A stretch of 64,000 nucleotides of DNA from Litoribacillus peritrichatus (GTDB lineage Bacteria; Pseudomonadota; Gammaproteobacteria; Pseudomonadales; Litoribrevibacteraceae): the NCBI RefSeq assembly GCF_039537985.1, contig NZ_BAABBN010000007.1:1414533-1478532 (forward strand), in the 5' to 3' direction. Both the position numbers and the translations under genes were made by a program. The notes beneath the pieces were generated by a model that searched no databases, was not told the DNA's origin, and saw only the letters and a list, made by a program, of their open reading frames with translations. Positions 53,707 through 60,778 of this stretch are shown piece by piece (position 1 is the stretch's first letter; each line of letters begins with the position of its first letter).

Positions 53707-55170
53707 ATGTCTATATCGCATCTACAACCACAACGCTTGTGGCAATATTTTTCGGATATTTGTGCTATTCCGCATCCTTCAAAACACGAAGCAGAGTTGA
53801 TTGCCTACATTTTGGCCGAAGCTGAAAAGCATGGGGTTGACGCTGAAACGGATGAGTTAGGTAACATTCGTTTAAGTAAACCAGCGACAAAAGGGTATGA
53901 ACATTCAGTGCCTGTGGTTTTGCAAAGTCACATGGATATGGTGCCCCAAAAAAATGCTGCTACGAATCATGACTTTTTGACAGACCCGATTAAGCCTTAC
54001 GTTGACGGGAGTTGGGTGACTGCCGATGGCACCACCCTTGGTGCAGATAATGGCATTGGTATGGCGGCAATTTTGGCGGTTATGTTCAACCGTGATCTGG
54101 AGCATGGCCCGTTGGAAGCGCTGTTAACCGCCGACGAAGAGGCGGGCATGAGTGGTGCTTTTGGCCTGAAACCGGGTTGGTTTGAGGGCAAGGTTTTACT
54201 TAATCTCGATACCGAAGAAGAAGGTGAACTGTATGTGGGCTGTGCCGGCGGTGTGGATGTAAATGTTCGTTGGCCTGTGGAATATGAGGCTGTGCCTGAT
54301 GTTGGATATTGTGCCGTAAGCCTGAGTGTTACTGGCCTTAAGGGCGGGCATTCCGGTATTGATATCCACAAAGGCCGAGGCAATGCAAACAAGTTACTCT
54401 GTCGGACGTTGCTTGAGCTTTCCAGGCACCTTGAGTTATCTGTAGCCAGCATTGAGGGTGGGTCGTTGAGGAATGCAATTCCTCGAGAGGCGTTTTCTAC
54501 GTTAGTGATCCATGAATCTGACCGTGATCAGTTTAATCAAATATTGTCGGATGTGATTGATGATATTTCTGATGAATACGAAGCGGTTGAGTCGGATCTG
54601 ATGATCAAATCTGAGTCGGTTGATTTGCCAGAACAGGTCATGGTGCAAGAGGCCTTCGTTGGTTTATTGAATGCGATTGTCGTGTGCCCGAATGGCGTGA
54701 TGAGAAACAGCATCAAGTTTGATGGCGTGGTTGAAACGTCCAGCAATTTTGGGGTTATTACATCTGATGATGAAGTTGTTTCGTTGTTGTTCATGACCCG
54801 AAGTTTGAAAAACCATGCACGAGACAACACGGTTCAGCGTATTCGCAGTTGTTTTGAAATGGTGGATGCAGAAGTTAAAGCGGAAGGTGCCTATCCCGGA
54901 TGGACGCCTTCTGATGAACCGAAATTATTGAATCTGACAAAGTCGGTGTATAAACGCTTAATGGGTAAAGAGGCGGGTGTTCAGGTTATTCACGCGGGTC
55001 TGGAGTGCGGTATTCTCGGGGACATATATCCTGAGTGGGATATGATTTCTTTTGGGCCAACCATTACAGGAGCACACTCACCGGATGAACGGGTAGATAT
55101 CGCTTCTGTAGCTCGGTTCTGGGATCTACTGGTTGCTGTGTTAGCTAAATTAGCAAAGTCGTATGAGTGA
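53707..55170 (+). CDS. pepD: PepD, aminoacyl-histidine dipeptidase
   Basis: The ATG at 53707, with TTGGAG upstream, gives 487 residues; an 8-codon extension is unlikely. M20 family motifs QSHMDMVPQ, GADNGIGMA and TADEEAGMSG are present, together with late GLECGIL. PepD hydrolyses X-His dipeptides such as carnosine. It overlaps the following RluA-like gene by 8 bases. Confidence 0.95.
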   Translation: MSISHLQPQRLWQYFSDICAIPHPSKHEAELIAYILAEAEKHGVDAETDELGNIRLSKPATKGYEHSVPVVLQSHMDMVPQKNAATNHDFLTDPIKPYVDGSWVTADGTTLGADNGIGMAAILAVMFNRDLEHGPLEALLTADEEAGMSGAFGLKPGWFEGKVLLNLDTEEEGELYVGCAGGVDVNVRWPVEYEAVPDVGYCAVSLSVTGLKGGHSGIDIHKGRGNANKLLCRTLLELSRHLELSVASIEGGSLRNAIPREAFSTLVIHESDRDQFNQILSDVIDDISDEYEAVESDLMIKSESVDLPEQVMVQEAFVGLLNAIVVCPNGVMRNSIKFDGVVETSSNFGVITSDDEVVSLLFMTRSLKNHARDNTVQRIRSCFEMVDAEVKAEGAYPGWTPSDEPKLLNLTKSVYKRLMGKEAGVQVIHAGLECGILGDIYPEWDMISFGPTITGAHSPDERVDIASVARFWDLLVAVLAKLAKSYE

Positions 55171-55882
55171 TGTAACGACAGCTGAGGATAGCTTTGATGT
55201 GGTTTTTGATCATGACGATTTTGTGATTATCAATAAATCGGCGGGCATCAGTGTTCATAAAGACGATCAAGCGTTAGGGCTGGTGGACATTGTTGCCCGC
55301 GCTTTAGGTTATCAGAAACTGTATTTGGTTCATCGCTTGGATAAAATGACTTCCGGGTTATTGATTCTTGCTAAGAATAGCCGTAGTAATCGCTTACTTA
55401 GTGGTATGTTTGAAAGGCGTTCTGTATCAAAATACTATCTTGCATTGTCAGATCAAAAACCGAAGAAAAAGCAAGGTTTGATTAAAGGGGATATGGAAAC
55501 CTCAAGAGGTGGGAATTGGCGGTTAGTGAAGACTTACACCAATCCTGCAATTACTCAATTCTTCTCATTCAGCCTGACGGATGAGGTAAGTAAGGGCTTA
55601 CGTTTGTTTGTTCTTAAACCTCATACTGGCAAAACTCATCAGCTTAGGGTTGCGCTTAAAAGTATAGGATCAGGGGTTTTGGGGGATGAACGTTATTCCA
55701 GCTCTCAGACGGATGAAGACCGGGGCTATCTTCATGCTTGGGCTTTGAATTTTGTGTATCAAGGGAATGAAATTGCGGTAAGCGCATTACCAAAGCAGGG
55801 GCGTTGGTTTCTTCATCCCGGTTTGATTAACAAACTAAAAGAGATCGGTGATCCGGCCTTGTTTTGTTGGCCAAAGATTTAG
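55163..55882 (+). CDS. RluA-like pseudouridine synthase
   Basis: This 239-residue protein has the catalytic motif HRLDKMTSG (Asp of the active site), preceded by the INKSAGISVH region, and ends with the HQLRVAL motif and GDERY. It is a short RluA-type synthase without S4 domain, like those often named RluA-like proteins. The RNA target is unknown. It overlaps pepD by 8 bases. Confidence 0.9.
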   Translation: MSDVTTAEDSFDVVFDHDDFVIINKSAGISVHKDDQALGLVDIVARALGYQKLYLVHRLDKMTSGLLILAKNSRSNRLLSGMFERRSVSKYYLALSDQKPKKKQGLIKGDMETSRGGNWRLVKTYTNPAITQFFSFSLTDEVSKGLRLFVLKPHTGKTHQLRVALKSIGSGVLGDERYSSSQTDEDRGYLHAWALNFVYQGNEIAVSALPKQGRWFLHPGLINKLKEIGDPALFCWPKI

Positions 55883-55956
55883 GCGTTGCTCAATTCATTT
55901 TCGAGCAGGATGAAGATGTTGGGTTTTTATTTATAAAATTATAATGAGAACGGACA

Positions 55957-57087
55957 ATGAAAAAGCTAGCGGTATTAATTTCTATTTTTGTACTTTTTGT
56001 TGTGTTTATTTGGTGGCGATACGCTGAGACAGAACGTTTTCCCGACTTAACTTCTTCACCTCTGTGGACAGAAGATAGACTGGAGCTTGTGGCAGAGTTA
56101 CCCATGCCTCCGGGGAACATTGCTGTTGCTCCTGATGGCCGGATTTTTATAACGTTTCATCCGGATGCCGGGCCTGAGTTTAACGTTGTTGAGCTGGTAG
56201 ATGGAGAGGTTCGACCGTTTCCTGGTCGAAGCTGGCAGCCAGGTGGGCCGGAACCCAAGGCATTTCAACAAGTGCTTTCTCTTCGGGTGGATCAGCAAAA
56301 CAGGCTATGGACATTGGATGCCGGTACCCATGGTGTTGGTCAGCCGAGACTCCTGGCGTTTGATTTGGATACCGGAGCGTTAGTTCATGAGTTTGATTTT
56401 GGTTCTGAAACGTTTGGTGTTGGCTCGCATGCAAATGATTTTCAGGTAAGCCCAGATGGCTTGTACGTTTTTATATCAGATGCCAGTATTTTTGCGCAAA
56501 CCCCCGCTTTGGTTGTTTACAGTGTTGAAAAGCAAAGTGCTCGTCGTATCTTGGAGAGTGATATTTCCGTGCGTGCGGGTCAATATGAGCCAGTGGTGCA
56601 GGGTCGCCCGATGACGATTGCCGGTATTTTTACCATTAATCCGGGGGTCGATGGCATTGCTTTGAGTCGCGATGGCGAAACCCTCTTTTATGCGTCTGTG
56701 TCTGGTGACATGTTGTATAAGATTCCCACACGGCATCTCAAATATGCTCAGGCAAATGATCGTGTGCTGGCCGGGTTTGTTGAACCTGTTGGTCGCAAAA
56801 CGATGACTGACGGGATGACAACGGATCAAAATGATAATGTTTACCTGACCGACATTGAACACTCTGCTGTGGTTCGCATGAATTCGAATGGTGAGAGAGT
56901 TACCTTATTAAAAACGGACAAGCTGCGTTGGCCGGATGGATTCAGTTTTGGGCCGCAAGGGTATTTATATATTACCTGCAGTGCGCTGCATGATGTGTTA
57001 GGTAAGTTTCCTGATAATGTCCGTAAAATGGCGCCTTATCCGGTGTATCGTGTGAAAACGAACCAGCAAGCCGTTGCTGGTCATTAA
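55957..57087 (+). CDS. membrane-anchored royal-jelly/yellow-like beta-propeller
   Basis: The 376-residue protein has a membrane anchor or uncleaved signal (about residues 4-20) and repeats such as RLWTLDAGTHGVG, HANDFQVSPDGLYVFISDAS and PGVDGIALSRDGETLFYASV. These match the major royal jelly/yellow family, related to SMP-30 propellers. Role unknown; it faces the periplasm. It is 74 bases after the RluA-like gene. Confidence 0.78.
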   Translation: MKKLAVLISIFVLFVVFIWWRYAETERFPDLTSSPLWTEDRLELVAELPMPPGNIAVAPDGRIFITFHPDAGPEFNVVELVDGEVRPFPGRSWQPGGPEPKAFQQVLSLRVDQQNRLWTLDAGTHGVGQPRLLAFDLDTGALVHEFDFGSETFGVGSHANDFQVSPDGLYVFISDASIFAQTPALVVYSVEKQSARRILESDISVRAGQYEPVVQGRPMTIAGIFTINPGVDGIALSRDGETLFYASVSGDMLYKIPTRHLKYAQANDRVLAGFVEPVGRKTMTDGMTTDQNDNVYLTDIEHSAVVRMNSNGERVTLLKTDKLRWPDGFSFGPQGYLYITCSALHDVLGKFPDNVRKMAPYPVYRVKTNQQAVAGH

Positions 57088-57112
57088 TGGTGTTATAACT
57101 CATAAGGTTCCA

Positions 57113-57718
57113 CTATTGTCCGAAACTGGTGTGTTCTCCATCAAGATAGCGTTCTTCTTCCGGCGTATTCTTTCTTTGCAGAACCTTGTTTCGATGGGGG
57201 AAACGCCCAAACTCTGCGATGATATCTCTGTGATGCTTGGCAAAACGTATGTAGCCATCAATGGTTTCTTCTTTGTGGTGTGGGCTTCGTTTTTTAAGCC
57301 CTTCCAGAAGGCGGATGCACAGTTCCTGATCTTCCAGGTCTTCAGAGTGCTCAAGGGGCATATAAAAGAAAACTTGTTGTTCGGCTGTTAAATCCAGATC
57401 CTCGCCAGATGAGAGGCCCATCTTGCAGATTTTCAAAGCTTTGTTGTCACCCGAAAATGCTTGTTCTGTACCACGATAAATGTTGCGCGTGAACTGATCC
57501 AACAGAATGATGGAAGCCAGTTTTCCTGTCGTGGACTCTCGCCAGTCCTTGAGCTGGTGGTTCAGAGCCTGTTTGACTAAGTCACCAAATTTATGACTTA
57601 TTTCCAAGTCGATTTCATCGGAGGCAGACCACCACTTCTGCTTTTCTTCTTGGTGTGCAAACCCGTCTTCATCTAGAGTACCAAACCAGTAGTTAATCAC
57701 TTGTTTCATTGGGCTCAT
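57113..57718 (-). CDS. DUF924 family protein
   Basis: Starting at the ATG at 57718 gives 201 residues beginning MSPMKQVINYWFG. The patterns NYWFGTLDEDG, LDQFTRNIYRGT and FFYMPLEHSEDLEDQE are hallmarks of DUF924, a TPR-like helical family of unknown function. An in-frame 29-codon extension is not conserved. It converges with the beta-propeller gene. Confidence 0.88.
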   Translation of the reverse strand: MSPMKQVINYWFGTLDEDGFAHQEEKQKWWSASDEIDLEISHKFGDLVKQALNHQLKDWRESTTGKLASIILLDQFTRNIYRGTEQAFSGDNKALKICKMGLSSGEDLDLTAEQQVFFYMPLEHSEDLEDQELCIRLLEGLKKRSPHHKEETIDGYIRFAKHHRDIIAEFGRFPHRNKVLQRKNTPEEERYLDGEHTSFGQ

Positions 57719-57902
57719 AAAATTGAATGTCTTCTTTGGTTGTTTTTGAACAGAGTATAGCAATAACAGTAAAGATTTCTTTTTTAAAGAGGATAATCTA
57801 TACATGAAAGCATTAACTTAAAAAATACGATTTAGTTTTCTTCGTTCTGTTTTAAAAATTCGATAGAATTGTCACTTTATTAATGAGTTAAATGGATACT
57901 TT

Positions 57903-58709
57903 ATGCACTTTGAGGTTGAGCTGGACGTTACTGAATTGGATTCTTTAGTGGCTGTTGATTTTTTATGGAGTCACTTTGATCAACTTTCGAAGTCTCGTAT
58001 TAAAGATGCGATGAAAAAAGGCGCAGTCTTTTTAGAGCGAAAAGGCGAACGCTCGTCACTGAGAAAAGCACAAACGCCTCTGAAGATCGGGGATAAAGTT
58101 GAGGTGTATTACGATCAGGATTACCTCAATATGAAACCCCAGAAAGCTGAATTGCTGACGGATCAAATACAATACAGTATTTGGTTGAAACCTGCAGGCA
58201 TGCCACTGGAGGGGGAGTTGTTTGGTGATCACCTTTCGTTATTAAGAGTGGCTGATCAGTCTTATGATTCAGAGCGTGATGCCTACTTGTTGTATGAGCT
58301 GGCAGATGACTCCAAAGGTGTTTTGTTGATTGTTCATCATCGTCGCTCAGCCGCGACGTTTACCGCCATGTTGGAAAATAATGAAATTCGATTTAAATAT
58401 CGGGTAGAAGTTTCTGGTCAGTTTGAAGACAGTACTGAGCTGGATTTTGATGATGAAGACTTTACATTAAAAGGGAAGTTAGAACCCGTTCGTTACGTGG
58501 AGCATACGCACAGTACCGTGGTTGACCTTTACCTGAACCAAGGTGAATCTAAAGATATCTGCAGTTATTTTATGGAGCGAGGTTACCCTGTTTTGGGGGA
58601 TGAGTATATTGGAGGAAATACAGACCGAGACGTCATGCAACTCGGATTGGTTGAGCTGGATTTTACTTGTCCTATTTCGGGAGATTTGATGCATTACCGA
58701 GCATACTGA
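57903..58709 (+). CDS. RluA-family homologue lacking the catalytic aspartate
   Basis: The 268-residue protein has an S4-like N-terminal domain (SKSRIKDAMKKGAVFLE...PLKIGDKVEVYY) and an RluA-like C-terminal domain. Where active enzymes have HRLDxxTSG, it has YELADDSKG, so the essential Asp is Ala. It still has PLEGELFGDHLSLL and a final GDEYIGG like GDxxYG. It may bind rRNA or tRNA without modifying it, or use another chemistry. It is complete and not frameshifted. Confidence 0.7.
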   Translation: MHFEVELDVTELDSLVAVDFLWSHFDQLSKSRIKDAMKKGAVFLERKGERSSLRKAQTPLKIGDKVEVYYDQDYLNMKPQKAELLTDQIQYSIWLKPAGMPLEGELFGDHLSLLRVADQSYDSERDAYLLYELADDSKGVLLIVHHRRSAATFTAMLENNEIRFKYRVEVSGQFEDSTELDFDDEDFTLKGKLEPVRYVEHTHSTVVDLYLNQGESKDICSYFMERGYPVLGDEYIGGNTDRDVMQLGLVELDFTCPISGDLMHYRAY

Positions 58710-58795
58710 GTGTTTCGTTAAGCAAAAGATGGCATCTCAGGTGAGCTTTTTGTCAATCAAGCTTACTCAATCTCAGCGACATCAATATGAAAACG

Positions 58796-58824
58796 GAAGC
58801 AAGCAAGGTAAGTGAGCTTGCTTC
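58796..58824. terminator. hairpin between the RluA homologue and lexA
   Basis: GAAGCAAGC (58796-58804) pairs with GCTTGCTTC (58816-58824), followed on the plus strand by GTGGTTTTT. It lies between converging genes. Confidence 0.6.
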
Positions 58825-58880
58825 GTGGTTTTTAAAGGTTTGCGTCGTCAGATTCAACTCACCTGGTTCAGTTTGTCAGG

Positions 58881-59528
58881 CTAAAGACCTTCGTTTCGGA
58901 TGACGCCAACCCCCAGTCCTTCGATGAAGACAGGCTCAAGATTAGTATCAATTTCAATGGGCTCTAGATCTTCATTTTCAGGCAGTAAGCGCACAATGCT
59001 GCCTTGTTTGTCCAGTCGTTTCACTGTGACATCATCACCGATGCGAGCAACGACAATTTGACCGTTCTGCACATTTTCAGTTTTATGCACAGCGAGCAGG
59101 TCGCCATCCAGGATGCCGATATTTTTCATGCTCAATCCCTGGACTCGCAGTAGATAATCCGCTTTAGGATTAAAAAACTCTGGTTGAACCGGACATATGT
59201 GATCGACGTGCTCTTCTGCTAATACCGGTGAGCCAGCGGCTACACGGCCAATGACCGGAAGCCCTTGAGGCTCGTTACTTAAATCATCGTTTGCAGAGTT
59301 ATGTGTATTTGGTTCGTAATCAGGGATTCTTAAACCTCTGGATGTGCCTGGCATCATTTCTATGGCACCTTTTTTTGCCAGGGCTTTTAAATGTTCTTCT
59401 GCGGCATTCGCGGATCGGAAGCCCAGCGTTTTTGCAATTTCTGCGCGAGTAGGGGGGTAGCCAGTATCATCGATGTGGTTTTTGATCACATCAAGTACTT
59501 CTTGTTGGCGTTTGGTTAGTTTAATCAT
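58881..59528 (-). CDS. lexA: LexA, SOS repressor
   Basis: The 215-residue repressor has a winged helix N-terminus, the autocleavage site Ala98-Gly99 (VAAGSP), and the Ser133/Lys170 dyad. It matches E. coli LexA with a longer linker (+14). LexA represses SOS genes and is cleaved upon RecA activation. Two SOS boxes lie in front, so it is self-repressed. psrA is divergent. Confidence 0.97.
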   Translation of the reverse strand: MIKLTKRQQEVLDVIKNHIDDTGYPPTRAEIAKTLGFRSANAAEEHLKALAKKGAIEMMPGTSRGLRIPDYEPNTHNSANDDLSNEPQGLPVIGRVAAGSPVLAEEHVDHICPVQPEFFNPKADYLLRVQGLSMKNIGILDGDLLAVHKTENVQNGQIVVARIGDDVTVKRLDKQGSIVRLLPENEDLEPIEIDTNLEPVFIEGLGVGVIRNEGL

Positions 59529-59531
59529 GAC

Positions 59532-59547
59532 CTGACCTTTTATACAG
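59532..59547. promoter_or_regulatory. SOS box 1 of lexA
   Basis: CTGACCTTTTATACAG has the CTG-N10-CAG form. It lies just upstream of the lexA start, like the operator pair of E. coli lexA. Confidence 0.75.
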
Positions 59548-59549
59548 TT

Positions 59550-59565
59550 TTGTATATGTATACAG
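59550..59565. promoter_or_regulatory. SOS box 2 of lexA
   Basis: TTGTATATGTATACAG matches CTG-N10-CAG except for one base in the left half. It lies 2 bases from box 1, forming a tandem operator. Confidence 0.65.
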
Positions 59566-59868
59566 TATTTGCTTGTTGGAGTAAACCCGGCTGAGGGGGA
59601 TTCAGCCTCAATAATTTGCGGAGTCGTATTATCTGGATCTTTTTATTCGTTGTTCGCTGGTGTTGATAAACTACGAACCAATGAACTTTATTTTAGAGCA
59701 GGGGCAGTGTCACTCTTCTATATAATGTATTGAGTTTACTGGTTTATTTTTAACGCCTGTTTCGATTGGTTGTCTTGTGATTTGTTTTGGAAATCTGGTA
59801 TTTTGGAGGCTCTTTGTCTATTTTAGGTTGAACACTCTAATCAACAATACGTTAAATTTTTGCTTTTC

Positions 59869-59897
59869 TTGACATAAATAGTTTTCAAACGTATGTT
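59869..59897 (+). promoter_or_regulatory. sigma70 promoter of psrA
   Basis: TTGACA (59869-59874) is followed after 17 bases by TATGTT (59892-59897). The -10 overlaps the PsrA operator. Confidence 0.7.
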
Positions 59898-59899
59898 TC
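59886..59899. promoter_or_regulatory. PsrA operator
   Basis: CAAACGTATGTTTC fits the known PsrA motif (G/C)AAAC-N4-GTTT(G/C). Its overlap with the -10 element predicts autorepression, relieved by long-chain fatty acids. Confidence 0.75.
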
Positions 59900-59928
59900 A
59901 AACAGTTGTTTTTTTATGTGGAGACGCA

Positions 59929-60570
59929 ATGATGGCCAATGGAAATACGGTCGATAAAATTTTGGATGCGGCGCAGGAGTTATTTGCCGAAAGAGGTTTT
60001 GCAGAAACTTCATTGCGTATGATAACAAGTAAGGCGGGAGTTAACCTTGCTGCTGTAAATTACCACTTTGGTTCTAAAGAAGCTTTGATTCAGGCGACTT
60101 TCTCGCGATTTTTAACCCCGTTCAGCCGAGAGTTTCGTGATCAATTGAATGCCTATATTCAGCAAGTCGGTGAAGATAACATTGATATTGCACATATGAT
60201 TGCTGTTCTTGCTTCCTCTGCTCAAGTGGTCGCAGTACGGAATGATCAAAGTGTTGCTGTATTTATGAGGCTTATGGGGCTGGCTTACGCTCAGGCCCAA
60301 AGTCATTTGAGAGAATATTTAAAAGAGCATTACTCCGATGTGTTTAAGCCTTTCATGAGAACCATGAAGACGGCTTGTCCAGAAATGACTCCGATCGAGT
60401 GGTTCTGGCGAATTCACTTCGTACTTGGAACCCTTGCATTTACTATGTCCAGCGTAGACTCACTGCAGGCGATGGCTGCAAGTGACTTGTCCGTAGATAG
60501 TCAGTTTAAGGATATGATTTCATACCTTGCCAAATTTGTAAGTGCTGGTTTGATGGCTCCCGCAACTTAA
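59929..60570 (+). CDS. psrA: PsrA-type TetR regulator
   Basis: ATG 59929, with GTGGAG upstream, gives 213 residues. The N-terminal segment LDAAQELFAERGFAETSLR and AGVNLAAVNYHFGSKEALIQA are nearly identical in pattern to Pseudomonas PsrA. PsrA responds to fatty acids and controls beta-oxidation, rpoS and its own gene. It lies beside lexA as in pseudomonads. A 12-codon in-frame extension overlaps the operator and is unlikely. Confidence 0.92.
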   Translation: MMANGNTVDKILDAAQELFAERGFAETSLRMITSKAGVNLAAVNYHFGSKEALIQATFSRFLTPFSREFRDQLNAYIQQVGEDNIDIAHMIAVLASSAQVVAVRNDQSVAVFMRLMGLAYAQAQSHLREYLKEHYSDVFKPFMRTMKTACPEMTPIEWFWRIHFVLGTLAFTMSSVDSLQAMAASDLSVDSQFKDMISYLAKFVSAGLMAPAT

Positions 60571-60778
60571 TGAATTCTTATGTGTTTGCAGTGAAGCTGG
60601 TTAAGTTTAAAGTGTGAAGTTAACCGCTAAATTACATTTGGTAATTAATTGACCTCATGTCGCATTTTTCCTTGTGCTAAGATGCGGCTTAGTCAGAATA
60701 GTTGGCTGAATAAAAATAATAATTAAAGTGCCTTGGATATATAAGGCACATCATGCTCAAACGAGTTAAGGGTGGCGA

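Larger units (their letters stand above)
59529..59928. other. 400-base divergent region between lexA and psrA
   Basis: The region holds the two lexA SOS boxes at its left end and the psrA promoter and operator at its right end. The roughly 300 bases between are AT-rich without a recognised gene. The sulA gene that often follows lexA in pseudomonads is not here. Confidence 0.7.

Noticed and set aside
57719..57805. 29-codon upstream extension of the DUF924 protein
   Set aside because: It is not part of the conserved family start (NYWFG) and has no good ribosome site.
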